Assembly (NCBI GenBank): GCA_964580455.1
Contig: CAZOKO010000027.1
Location: forward strand, 1 to 27,706
DNA: 27,706 bases
DNA from: CAZOKO01 sp964580455
GTDB taxonomy: Bacteria; Desulfobacterota; WTBG01
Direction of reading: 5' to 3'
Each line of letters starts with the position of its first letter. Within the stretch, counting starts at the first letter, position 1. A program made the translations under genes and the position numbers. Below, one piece after another: positions 16,701 through 26,900 of the stretch. The notes below the pieces were generated by a model. It was not told the DNA's origin. It saw nothing but the letters and a program-made list of their open reading frames with translations, and searched no databases.

Positions 16701-19700
16701 TATTCAGCTTTTACAAAGTTATGATGAACAACGGTGTCGATAGGCATATCAAATGATTCACAATTTAAGTCTTTGACTGCCGCTGAAACATTTTCCCTGT
16801 CACCTGAAATAATCATCTCTTCAGGACTGTTTATGAAGGTTAAATATACGTTGTCGTATCTTTTTACTACTTCCTTTGCTTTCTCAATTGAGGCAAAGAC
16901 AGTTTTACTGATCCAGTGTTTCTTAACATCTTCTAAAGGTATCTTCCATATGTCAGACAAAAGTGTCATTTTTCCAACAAGCCTGTCCCGGAAGAGCGGT
17001 GACTTCTGGAAAGTATTTTCAACATTATGGGCATCCCATACGCCAAGAGAATACAACATAGCACTGCATTCCCCCATGCTGTATCCTAATGCGGCTTGGG
17101 GATTAACACTGAAAAACTTTCTTAAAATTATCGTAAACAGTCCGGCAAAAGATACATCCATAGATATCATTGCAACAGTATCTTCATTAAACTTATTTTG
17201 AAACTCCTCAAGATTTTGATCTGTCTGGGATATGCTTCTTTGATAGAGAGTCTTGGGAAATAAAATAGAGTCTACTGAGGGAACCCTTTTTTCAAATTCG
17301 TCATATAATTCAGGAAACAACTGAAAGATGCTGTTTCCCATACCTATATGAGCATTATAAGAACCAGGATATACAAAAGCAATTTTTGCATCTTTTCCTA
17401 ATGGATTTGCAGTAAAATAACTTCCGCCTGGAGTTTGCCAGGATTTATTATTCTTAACTGACCAGCCAACGCCATTTTTTCCTGCCTTAATTTCTTTGAG
17501 CAGGTTTTCCCTGTTTTTACCAACAATGCCCGCAACAAACTGAGATTCAGGAAGTTCTTTAAAATCTGTAAAAGTTTTACTGGCAATTTTCTCCAGAGAG
17601 CCCCCTTTTTCAATTAATTGTTCCAGGGAAGTAAGACGCTGTAATAATTCCTCGGGTGTACTGCCCGCAACAGGAAAGAGTATCTCTGAGGATTTCTGTA
17701 TAAAGGTATGCTCCCACTGCTGAGGCTGAATTGTTTCAGACAACATTATATGTGCACAGGTATTGTCTGTCCCCAGTCCGCTTATGGCTGCAACCCTTTT
17801 TGGCTGATTTCCTTCCAGTACCCAGGGTTCTGATTTTGGGGGTATGTAAAAAGGTGCTCCCTTCCATAGTTCCGCTATCTTTGGTGAATTCCAGTTTGGT
17901 GTGCCTGGTATGAAACGATAATGGAGGCAAAGGGCTGTTTTAATTAAACTCGCAATTCCCGATGCAGCATAGGTATGGCCTATATTTGTTTTTATGCTGC
18001 CTATGGCACAACCTGGCTCGTTGTTTTTTGTTTTATATGCCTGGGTTATCCCTTTGATTTCCACCTCATCCTCAGAGGTATTGCCACTGCCAGAAACTTC
18101 AAGATATCCGATGTCAGAAGCGTGATGTCTTGTTCTCTTAAGAGATTGCTGACATGTATCTATTATTGTTTTGGAATTGATTGTTGATGTGAATTTATCT
18201 AAAGGAGAAGATGCTGTCTTTGATTGAATGAGACTTATGTCATCAATAACAGCATACACCCGGTTATTATCTCTTTCTGCTGTATCTGATCGTTTTAAAA
18301 CAATTGCCCCGGCACCTTCACCTATCAGCCAGCCGTTTGCGTTCTCATTAAAACTTAGTGATGGAGTACTTGAATTTACCGGATTCTGCTGGCCCCTTGA
18401 AAGAACTGCTTCAAATCCGCCGGCAAGATCTACTGCACCTACAAGGGCTGCATCTACTTCTCCAGAAGAAAGCATCATTTGTGCAAGTTCCAGTGCTTTG
18501 TAAACCGAGTTCTCACCGGAAGAAACCGTAAAGGCCGGTCCTGTAAAATCCCACAAAGCTGAAATGCGGCCCGCCATGATGTTGCCTATGAAGCTGGTGA
18601 ACTGGCTGGGAGACTGGTTCTCGTTATTTGTAGTATACAAACACTCTTTGCCTATGGATTCCAATTCAGCAATTTTAGATGCTGATAAAGGGATACTGTT
18701 ATTTTCCAGTGCTTCTTTAATCTGCCATGATAAATCCCATCTGCCTTCAGATTGATGAATTGCCAGTTCCGTTTCCATTGCTATGATTACGGCAACATTT
18801 GCTCCTGTAGTTGCTGTGCTGTCAAATTCTGCATCTTTGAGTGCTCTATCTGCAACTTTGAGAATCAGAGTCTGCTGAGGCTGCAATTTATCCGCATCCT
18901 TAGGCTGGATTCTAAAACGGAGGATGTCTAAATCAAAATTTTCAATATAGGCGCCTATTGGCGCCTCTCCGTTTTTAAGTCCATAGTCTTGCAGCAATTC
19001 CTTTTGCGTATCCATACCTTTCCACCGCTTTGAAGGAAGCGGTATAAAGTGCTGAGTCCCTTCAAAAATGGAGTGGTAGAAATTATTTAGCCCTTCACAG
19101 GGGCCGAAATGTGCATCCATGCCGATGATAGCCATTTCCTTTAAGGGTGGAGGAGGTAATGAAGAAACCTTTTCGGTATCCTCCACTCTCTGTTCAAAAA
19201 CTAAATGTGCATTTGTACCGCCAAAGCCGAAGCAGTTGATGCCTGCGTGTTTAACAGGGGAATTTTTGGGCCAGGGTGTTTTTGTATCTATGATCTGTTT
19301 TGATGTGATGACGTTGTTCGGGGAAGAACGTGGATTTCCCAGGTGAATCGTAGGAGGAATTACACCTTCTGACATGGCAAAAATTATTTTAAGCACTCCA
19401 GGCATCCCTGCTGCCGTCAATAAGTGTCCCATATTAGATTTTACCGAACCAATTAATGGAGAAGCTTTGTGTTCGCTAAAGAAGGTATCTATAGTTTCAA
19501 GTTCAGCAATATCTCCTACAGGGGTACCTGTTGCATGACATTCTAAATAGTCTATATCTTTGGGTCTCACATCAGTTTCGGCATAGGCTCGCTTGAGTGT
19601 TAAAAGCTGCCCCCTGGGATTGGGTACAAGCAGGAACTTGCCCCTGCCGTCGTTTGATAGACCTGCTCCGCAAATAGTTGCATAAATATTATCACCGTCT

Positions 19701-20542
19701 TTTACCGCATCTTCATGCCTCTTGAGTACCACTGCTCCCGCACCTTCAGATGATACCAGGCCGGTGGATGATTTATCCAATGGTGCATGTTTCCCCCTTT
19801 CTTCAGGATAGGCCTGAAAAATGGAAAATCCTATGTGAATATATAAAGGATCAGAACAGCTTACCGCTCCTGCCAGCATCAGGTCTGCCTTCCCTGTAAG
19901 CAAGTAATCACATGCCAGCTTAATTGCATACAGTGATGAGGCACAGGCAGCATCTAAAGAAAACTGGCTTGCACCCAGATGCAAAGCCTGCGAAATCACT
20001 GCTGCAGGAAGGGAGGAAATTGTCATGTTAAGGGGTGAGAGCTTTTCCGAAGCCGGCAGGGGTTTTAAGTTAAAATCTTTGTTTTGTAATATATCCTGAA
20101 GGGCTTTCCCAATGGCCCGGGTATATAAAGGGGCAAAGAGGCGGCGTGATGACCTCGTAGGAAATGAGAGATTACCAAATATTACACCGCATTTTTCAAG
20201 TATATCTTTTTTGTTCAGATAACCACTATCTTTTAAGGCCTGCCGGGATACATAAAGTGACCATTTGAATAGATCATCGAGGCCTTCAAGAAATTCAGGT
20301 GAAATATTGTATCCTTTTGGATCAAACTTGAAATCCCGTACAAATCCACCTTTAAGGGAGTAGCATTTATCCAGTTCCCCTTTTTCTGGGTGATAAAAAA
20401 TGTCAGGACTTGCACCGAACTCTTCTGTAGTTGCATCAGATGTAGTGTCTTTTCCTTCAATGAGATTCTGCCAGAATTGTTCCGGAGTTTCTGATGCAGG
20501 TAATAATCCGGACAATCCGACAATCGCAATTCGTTGCTTCAT
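13778..20542 (-). CDS. pfaC: Fused PfaB/PfaC-like synthase subunit: KS-CLF-AT-DH-DH
   Basis: 2254 aa. KS (about 1-450): Cys200 (DAACASS), His336 (HATGT), His373 (NMGH). Second KS-like domain (about 468-930) is a chain-length factor: Cys is replaced by Glu677 (SSGENS) and the first His by Ser817 (SGSGN), while His856 is kept. An AT of PfaB type (about 1040-1380) has nucleophile motif GYSMGE near 1150. Then come four hotdog folds: inactive (about 1530), active DH1 with CHFKDD/AEG near 1750, inactive (about 1945), active DH2 with CHFYQD/VEA near 2150; both active copies use His plus Glu. In Shewanella the AT is a separate PfaB; fusion here matches myxobacterial Pfa3 but lacks its C-terminal AGPAT. 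ATG at 20542 preceded by GAAGAG. Confidence 0.95.
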   Translation of the reverse strand: MKQRIAIVGLSGLLPASETPEQFWQNLIEGKDTTSDATTEEFGASPDIFYHPEKGELDKCYSLKGGFVRDFKFDPKGYNISPEFLEGLDDLFKWSLYVSRQALKDSGYLNKKDILEKCGVIFGNLSFPTRSSRRLFAPLYTRAIGKALQDILQNKDFNLKPLPASEKLSPLNMTISSLPAAVISQALHLGASQFSLDAACASSLYAIKLACDYLLTGKADLMLAGAVSCSDPLYIHIGFSIFQAYPEERGKHAPLDKSSTGLVSSEGAGAVVLKRHEDAVKDGDNIYATICGAGLSNDGRGKFLLVPNPRGQLLTLKRAYAETDVRPKDIDYLECHATGTPVGDIAELETIDTFFSEHKASPLIGSVKSNMGHLLTAAGMPGVLKIIFAMSEGVIPPTIHLGNPRSSPNNVITSKQIIDTKTPWPKNSPVKHAGINCFGFGGTNAHLVFEQRVEDTEKVSSLPPPPLKEMAIIGMDAHFGPCEGLNNFYHSIFEGTQHFIPLPSKRWKGMDTQKELLQDYGLKNGEAPIGAYIENFDLDILRFRIQPKDADKLQPQQTLILKVADRALKDAEFDSTATTGANVAVIIAMETELAIHQSEGRWDLSWQIKEALENNSIPLSASKIAELESIGKECLYTTNNENQSPSQFTSFIGNIMAGRISALWDFTGPAFTVSSGENSVYKALELAQMMLSSGEVDAALVGAVDLAGGFEAVLSRGQQNPVNSSTPSLSFNENANGWLIGEGAGAIVLKRSDTAERDNNRVYAVIDDISLIQSKTASSPLDKFTSTINSKTIIDTCQQSLKRTRHHASDIGYLEVSGSGNTSEDEVEIKGITQAYKTKNNEPGCAIGSIKTNIGHTYAASGIASLIKTALCLHYRFIPGTPNWNSPKIAELWKGAPFYIPPKSEPWVLEGNQPKRVAAISGLGTDNTCAHIMLSETIQPQQWEHTFIQKSSEILFPVAGSTPEELLQRLTSLEQLIEKGGSLEKIASKTFTDFKELPESQFVAGIVGKNRENLLKEIKAGKNGVGWSVKNNKSWQTPGGSYFTANPLGKDAKIAFVYPGSYNAHIGMGNSIFQLFPELYDEFEKRVPSVDSILFPKTLYQRSISQTDQNLEEFQNKFNEDTVAMISMDVSFAGLFTIILRKFFSVNPQAALGYSMGECSAMLYSLGVWDAHNVENTFQKSPLFRDRLVGKMTLLSDIWKIPLEDVKKHWISKTVFASIEKAKEVVKRYDNVYLTFINSPEEMIISGDRENVSAAVKDLNCESFDMPIDTVVHHNFVKAEYDGLVKMHSLPVNQIQGIDFYSCLDCKPMSLERETIAHNSARVCCESVDFNRLINSVYNDGARVFIEVGAGANCMRWIETILKEKPHLSVATNRKGKSDLNSLICLMAKLVSHRIPVDLSPLYGKDKHPDVKVKSFIKTVTLGGERINDSIITEENRENFKTRLSLISADEEDVKKEKEEIKKVIWDEEDLLEFADGKIANVFGKEYEIIDTYPVRVRLPLPPYLLVSRVTKLLAKRNRFKPSFMQTEYDIPHNAWYTTDKRIPWSVAIESGQCDLLLISYLGIDFSNKGIRAYRLLDCTLTFLGEVPCEGETLRYDISINSFSKSGDTLLFFFSYKCYVGDRLFLIMDGGCAGFFTQDELAKGGGVIYKQNEIEEKKNAKKGYFVTPIDCPKTSFSREDIDHLSDGNLAACFGDESFHPEGRNPSLRLPKGDILMIDRVTSVDLRGGAWGLGKVIAEKDLHPDHWYFPCHFKDDQVLAGSLQAEGSAQLMQFYMLYLGLQRMTKDATFQAIPGLKQNVRVRKEVSPCHSKLIYSMEVKEIGFLPQPHIIVNVEIIKDGVLLVLFQNLGMQLNEKDPAVKLGHNLNNEFPESNKPVLLSNQKIQEFSLGSLTECFGEEFAVYNKRTTSRIPNTDLQLISRIMHTDGTCYTFTGNPGMTTEYDVPSDAWYFTQNSSPVMPYAILMEIALQPCGFFAAYLGSTLQFPDIDLYLRNLDGDGELIKYIDPRGKTITNKVILLSSVAMGGTVIQKFSFEMTCEGKVFYQGGAAFGFFSKQALLSQAGMDGGKKLPPWYIQEKIDESKLIHIDLSSDDAREKFYRLRPGKSAYHLAAEQLDALHKIIIVKDGGRYGKGYVYAKKFVKPYDWYFACHFYQDSVMPGSLGVEAILQAVQVYALQEDLGKDLKSPRFIQLDNHKTVWKYRGQILSDDKEMNLEVHIKSVDYEPGKVVIIGDANLWKGDARIYEVTDLAVALED

Positions 20543-20591
20543 TTTCTCTTCGCTGGTTTAATTTATAAATCCACCCTATCTCCCAATGTTG

Positions 20592-20684
20592 TTAGCTTAA
20601 GAGTTGGCTAAAAAAATCCCCCTAAATCCTTCTTTAGAAAAGGGGGGCTTTCGAAAGATAGCAAGACCAGGAAAATTAAGCTAA
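20592..20684. repeat. Nested inverted repeats between pfaA and pfaBC
   Basis: Outer arms TTAGCTTAA (20592-20600) and TTAAGCTAA (20676-20684) are perfect 9-bp complements and enclose the C/G-rich hairpin at 20617-20648. The arrangement looks like either a MITE/REP-type mobile remnant or an RNA element with two mutually exclusive folds. No coding capacity was found. Confidence 0.45.
20610..20648 (-). terminator. Intrinsic terminator-like hairpin downstream of pfaA
   Basis: Read on the minus strand: CCCCCC, then TTTTCTAAA, a loop, ATTTAG pairing back, GGGGG, and then A followed by seven T (20616-20610). This is a good rho-independent layout. It lies about 260 nt after the pfaA stop and about 70 nt before the pfaBC start. 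The C-rich/G-rich core is also typical of dispersed intergenic repeats, so the role may be accidental. Confidence 0.55.
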
Positions 20685-20767
20685 GTCAACACACCAGAAG
20701 AATTGATGTTGAAAATCAATACCGCAGAGGACGGAAGGTCGTAAATGCATCATCGCAAACAGCCACG

Positions 20768-20813
20768 GCGGTAGTTAATGTAATACGATATCTTAATCTA
20801 TGGTAACTACCGC
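20768..20813. repeat. Perfect 10-bp inverted repeat, 26-nt loop
   Basis: GCGGTAGTTA (20768-20777) and TAACTACCGC (20804-20813) are exact reverse complements. The loop contains a GATATC palindrome. It can form an RNA hairpin in the pfaA-pfaBC spacer or be the end pair of a small element; there is no T-run on the minus side. Confidence 0.5.
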
Positions 20814-20911
20814 AGGGGATGCTAAGATCACAAAGGTTATGAAGTTGTTCTTTTATTAAATAATATATTTTCTCAGTGTACTCGGCGATCTCTGTGGTAA
20901 ATAGATATAAT

Positions 20912-23900
20912 TTATGAACCGTACCTTTTCAGTGGATCACCTTTCTGCATAAGGGTAACTTCTGCTCCTTGCGTATGGGTATAGAGCTTATCGTTCTCAT
21001 CATAAGTTGCAATATCCGCAATCATTTTATAATCATTTGAGTCCTTAATATCTACGGATACGTAAAATTTCCTGTCAAATGGGATGGTTTTATAAAACGT
21101 CGCTTGCTCTGTTTTGAGCGGTAAACTTGCTGCTTTTTGAAAATGTTTCACCCACACCAGCATAGCTTGATATTGCAGGTCAGTTGGAAGTGTATTAATG
21201 GTTTGTGCAGGGAACTGGCCTTGAACCTCTTCACTGACGTGGGGTAGCTGACATTCTAAAACAATCTTTTCTGATGTCATGCTTTTCACATTTCTTATGC
21301 CTCTAAAAGCAGGTCCGTGAAACAACGTGCCATTCCTGTATAGTTCATCAACAGGTATCACAGAGGTACCGTTAACTCCGTTGGTTTTATTTTTATAAAC
21401 AGGGGCTTCAGGGATGGATTTCAATAACTTTATGATAGCACTGTAATGAAAGATCCTCTTGCCCGTTGAACCATTTGAACCGTTACTCCATATAAGACCT
21501 TCAAAAACGATCTCTTCTTTACATTTTTTGATTTCTTTTAAATCCAAGATGTAGCTGTCTGCATTTTTTCCATCAAAAACAATACCTTTTAACAGTTTAT
21601 TATCCGCACAGCTGAAAACCTTAAAATCAGGGTATATTTGCTCACAGGCGTTGGACATCCAGCCAACTGCACTTACTACTGGAATAACGGCGTGTTCACT
21701 TATTGTATGATCATTTAGAAATGGATTTGCCTCCAGGGTCAATTTTCTATGGATACGATAAGTTTTTAAATCCCTATCAATATAACTCTCTTTAAAGGGC
21801 AAAGCATTGCCGATTACTACCTGGGCCTGATCCCTGTATGCAGTCCTCATTTCATCAACAAGCATCGATGCACCAGCATCAGTTGGAATAAGTTGTATGT
21901 TGTTTTCCTCAAAAAGCTTCTTTAATTCCGGTCTTACCATCCCCGAATCCCAGGGCCCCCAGTTAATTGATGAAACATGGCAGGATGGATGATTCTTTTT
22001 AATAAAGTGTGCTATTTTATTGAGTGTTTCATTGGCTATTGCATAATCTGACTGACCAACATTTCCATAAAACCCTGCAACCGATGAAAAGAGAACCAGA
22101 TGTTTTAGATCATCAATTGGAACACAATCCAGTAATGCCAGTAAACCCTCAGTCTTTACTGAATAAACGGATTCAAAATCTGCTTCAGTTTTGTCTTCAA
22201 TGAGTTTATCCGCCAGACGGCCTGCACCGTGAATAATGCCGGTGATTTCCCCCAGTTGTTTTACTGCTTTTGGAAGAATTTTTTTCAAAAAGGATGTGTC
22301 AGTTACATCTGCTGAAAGATAAAGTGCTTCACCGCCGGCTTTTTTAATGGCTTGCAGAGTATTTTTAATCTCCCTGTTTGCAATTATGTCACTGTATGTT
22401 TTTTGAATCCCGGCCAGAGTAGGCTTTTCCCCTCTGGATTTGAGACCTTGCATAATTAATTCTTTGAGTTGTCTTTCATCATTACAGCCCTTAGCCCAAT
22501 TTGGTTCAGAACCTTCATTGGATGATCTTCCGAGTAAAATAAATTTACATTTATAAGCCTCTGCTAATTTAATTGCACATTCTGCTGTAACTCCTTTTCC
22601 TCCACCACTGACGAGAAATACAGATGAGGGGGTAATTTCTGACTGCTGCAAGTTTTTATTAATATTGACCTTTTCTGCAACAAGTGTTTGCCGTCCTTTC
22701 TTTGTGTAGCCCACTTCCAGAATTTTTGAATCAGGATCATGCATCTCGGATAGAATGTATTCTGCGGACTCTTTCAAACTCAGTTCCGGGTGTAGATCAA
22801 TTGCTCTGCAAAACACTTTTTGCCATTCCAGATTCAGGGTTTTTGTTAAACCAAATAACCCGCCGCAAATTGGTGATGATTTGGCATTATTCCCCAGACC
22901 AAACTCTCCATCCAAATGACATACTGTCATAAAACAGGCACGTGATATTTTCCCAGATTTATCAAGAGGCTGTTTTAGGTGTTTAGCAATGAGAAAGACA
23001 GTTTTAATGATAGCTTTTTCTCTTTCAAAGAATTGACTAAAATCTCCATCCGCAATCTCAAAATGGGGATGCAGATGAATGAAAGAGCCTATGTTTTTGA
23101 TACCGTCGAGCGCTGATTTAATAGATTCATCGCTGGTACTTTCTAAAACAATATTTTTTGCTTTATCTGGCAACGTGCTTTCCCTTGCTACAAGATTTTC
23201 TGGAAGAGTTAGGACAACAACCTTTTTGCCTTTTTTCAAGAGGAGTTCTGCAACGTTTGTTGTTAAAGCAGATCCATCATTTACAAGCAGGGAAACATAG
23301 TCTTCCGGAAACACGATTTCCATAAAATCTGGGATGGGAAGATATTTAAGTTTCACTTCGCTTCTCTTTACCTTTTGATCTGCTTCTATTGAAGCAACTG
23401 TCTCTACTTTAGGAGCTGTTTCTGTACTCTCACCAGTCTTGCTTTTTACATAACCTGCTACTTCAGCCAGTGTCTGGAGTTCGGCCATCTCTTTCGGGTC
23501 TACTCCGGTAATGGATGGATACTTTTCCTGCATGGCGCCGAAGATCTCTACGCGTTTGATGGAGTCGATGCCTAAATCGGCTTCCATATTCATCTCCAGC
23601 TCGATCATCTCGACAGGATAGCCTGTTTTTTCACTGACAATTTCAAGCAGGCTGTGAGACAGTACTTCTTCAGACAAAGAGGGGGCAGCCGGTGCGGCTG
23701 CAACTGTCTGTACCTGAGGAGCCGGTGCAGACTGGGGAACTGTCTCTACTTTAGGAGCTGTTTCTGTTGCCTCACCAGTCTTGCTTTTTACATAACCTGC
23801 TACTTCAGCCAGTGTCTGGAGTTCGNNNNNNNNNNNNNNNNNNNNNNNNNNNNNNNNNNNNNNNNNNNNNNNNNNNNNNNNNNNNNNNNNNNNNNNNNNN

Positions 23901-26900
23901 NNNNNNNNNNNNNNNNNNNNNNNNNTCGGCTTCCATATTCATCTCCAGCTCGATCATCTCGACAGGATAGCCTGTTTTTTTACTGACAATTTCAAGCAGG
24001 CTTTTAGATAAGGTTTCTGTAGACAGAGAAGAAATAGCTGGTGTAGCTGCAACTGTTTGTATAGCAGGAGGAGGAGTGTCCTTTACAGCCGTTTCTACGG
24101 TGGGGGTTGGTACTACTGCAGAAATGACTTGGGCAACTGATTCAGCTGCCTTTTGCTTATTGGCTGTAATCTCTCCAGAATTGTTAAATATCTTATTCCT
24201 GCAGTAATCAGCTATTTGCCCTAAGGTTAAATTGTCCAGTATCTCCGTGATATCAGGTGCTGTTGCGGATTCCGAATTTTTCACTGGTTCAGGTATTGGA
24301 GCTGTCGGTACTTCAACGGTTTTTATAACTTCCTTTGTCTTTTGAACCTGGTATCCATCTTTAAGAGAATCTTCAAAAGCTTTTTGAGTTTTCCCACTTA
24401 CATAGTTGCTGCCATTTAGGGGGACATTTAGCATTTTATTTTTCCTTTCCTCCTGTTTATTTACCTTTGCTCGATAAGGATCAAAACCTTTAAGATCAAG
24501 GCCTGCTACTGTTAAGCGAACAACTGCTTCTCTTAATTGGTAATCACTCTCTTTTCTGCAGTTGGCATTTAATGCTATTGCCAAATGGGGTTTTTCTTTG
24601 AGTATATCTTGCACCAGGTTTGTTAAAACACCTTTTGGGCCAAACTCCACAAAAATATAACCACCAGCTTTGTGGATGTTTTCAATCTCTTCTTTAAACC
24701 TGACTGAATTTAAAATATGCTCCTGTAAAATTACTTTGATACCTTCTACATCTTCAGGATAAGGCTTTGCAGTTGTGTTTGAGTAAACTTTTGTTTTGGG
24801 TTTGTTGAAGACCGTATTTCTAATTGCTTTCGCAAACGGTTTTTGAGCATGCTTTACAAGAGATGTGTGGAATGCCGCTGAAACAGGAAGAGGAATTACT
24901 GAAAAACCTTCTCCCTGTAAAGCTGATTGCACTTCTCTAATTGCCTTTGTAGCTCCGCCTAAGACAACCTGATTATTTGAATTTATATTGGCGACCTTAA
25001 TTCCAGGAAATTGTTTTACCTTCTCACTTATTTCTGAAACATCGCCTTTCACAGCCAGCATGCTACCAGCATCGAAGTCAGGATCATCTTTGGGAGACAT
25101 CATTGCCTGCCCACGGCTTTTTGCCAGGCTCATAAATGCTTTATCATCATAAACTCCTGCGGCCCATAATGCTGTTAATTCCCCAAAGCTATGCCCTGCA
25201 ACGAAATCTGGTTTAAACCCAGCCTGTTCGAGCAGCTTGTAGAGACCGACACTAAATGCTCCAATGGCCGGCTGTGCATTCTCTGTTTGGGTTAACGACT
25301 TCTTTTGATTGTTAGTCTGTTCTTCATCAAATGTAGGAATTGGGAAAATCACTTTTGATAAAGGCTGCAAACCATCTTTTATGAACAGGCCGTCTGCATC
25401 CGCAAAGGCCTGCCGAACTGGAGGAAAAGAACAGGCAAGGGCTTTCCCCATATTTACGTATTGAGAGCCTTGACCCGAAAACAGTGCAACAACTTTATTA
25501 TTTGAAGACATGCCTTTTACACGATAATAAATTCCTTGAGGATGTTCCCAGCTTTCTTGATCTTGCTTTGTCTTTAATTTTTCTGCACTGGCACTGAGTA
25601 ATTCGATGGCTTTCTCAATAGAATCACAGACAAAACCCAGTCTAGCGGAGTTCTTAGGAATTAAAGATTTTTTGCTGTCTTCAATCAAATCGTTATAATG
25701 GTTCCCAGCTTCGTCAGATTGAAGCTTTGAAATAATATCATTACAGATATTCAACAATTGATCAGGAGTTTCAGCATGTAATATAATTGACTCGCTGGTA
25801 TTATGCAGACGGTAGCTACCATTATAATGTTCAGTTTCATACTCTTCCAGAGCTACATGAACATTAACACCACCAAAGCCAAATGCACTGGTACTTGCCC
25901 GTCTTGGCACACCCTCTTTTGCCCTAATCCATGGGCGTGTTTCGGTATTGAGATAAAATTGCGAAGATTCGATATTAAATTTGGGATTTGGTTTTGTTAC
26001 GTTAATGGTACCGGGTAATACCTTATGATAAAGTGCTAAAGCACTCTTGATCATACCTGCAACACCGGCAGATGTTTTTGCATGACCAATTTGCGATTTA
26101 ACGCTGCCCAAAGCGATGTGCTGGCCATCAACACCATTTTTGCAAAAGACAGTTGTCATGGATTCAAACTCTGTAGGATCACCTACAATCGTTCCTGTTC
26201 CGTGTGCTTCTACTAATCCGACAGTTGAGGGCAAATACCCCGCTTCTTCGTAGGTTCTCTTCATTGCAAGGGCCTGCCCCGATGGTCTGGGCGCATAGAT
26301 GCTAGTGGCACGTCCATCACTGGAACTGCCAATCCCCTTGATAACAGCATATATTCGATCTCCATCTTGCTCTGCATCCTCAAGACGTTTACATACCAGC
26401 ATTCCTACACCTTCACCAATCAGCATGCCGTCAGCTTCTTCATCAAAAGGACGACTAATTCCTTCTTTAGAAAAGGCAGGTGTTTTGCTAAAACTCATAT
26501 ACATGAAAGGCGAATTGTCAGCATCAACCCCGCCTGTGAGTACCATATCGCATCTGCCCTCTATCAATTCACTTACAGCCATTTTTATAGCACTGAGCGA
26601 AGCTGCACAGGCTGCGTCCACAACACAATTTGTCCCACCTAAATCGAAGCGATTGGTTATACGACCGGCAATAACATTACCTAACATCCCCGGGAAGGAG
26701 TTCTCATTCCAATCGATATAAGCCTTTTTAAATTTTCCTATTATATTCTGGATATCCTCATCTGACAGGCCGCTGCTTCTTAGCACTTTCTCTAATACGG
26801 GAACCTGCAGCCTGGTTGTAAGCGGGGTAATGAGTTTCTGTCCCCCTCCCACACCTAAAACTACTCCGGTGCGGTCACGGGTTTCTTGTCTAAAACTGGT

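Larger units (their letters stand above)
20543..20911. other. 369-bp intergenic region between pfaA and pfaBC, no gene
   Basis: No ORF with a plausible start was found on either strand. It holds the terminator-like hairpin and its nested outer repeat, a second perfect inverted repeat (20768-20813), and two imperfect copies of an ACCGCAGRGGA-type string (about 20720 and 20810) like those in dispersed repeats. A TATAAA near 20565 could be a -10 element for pfaBC, but no matching -35 was seen. Confidence 0.6.

Noticed and set aside
16734..17201. Plus-strand 155-codon ORF
   Set aside because: Antisense to the AT domain of pfaBC; low-complexity shadow translation.
20912..23677. A separate ACP-KR-DH gene starting at TTG 23677
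   Set aside because: The same frame is open upstream through more ACP linker to the N gap, and the TTG codes an internal Leu in a repeat. It is the 3' part of pfaA.
23805..23925. A frameshift or early stop in pfaA at the gap (the frame runs on to 23805)
   Set aside because: The frame change is produced by the arbitrary 100-N length; 93 missing bases keep the frame.
23402..24002. Repeats as a CRISPR or other non-coding array
   Set aside because: The 342-bp unit is in frame and encodes ACP domains; no short palindromic repeat/spacer pattern was seen anywhere in the window.
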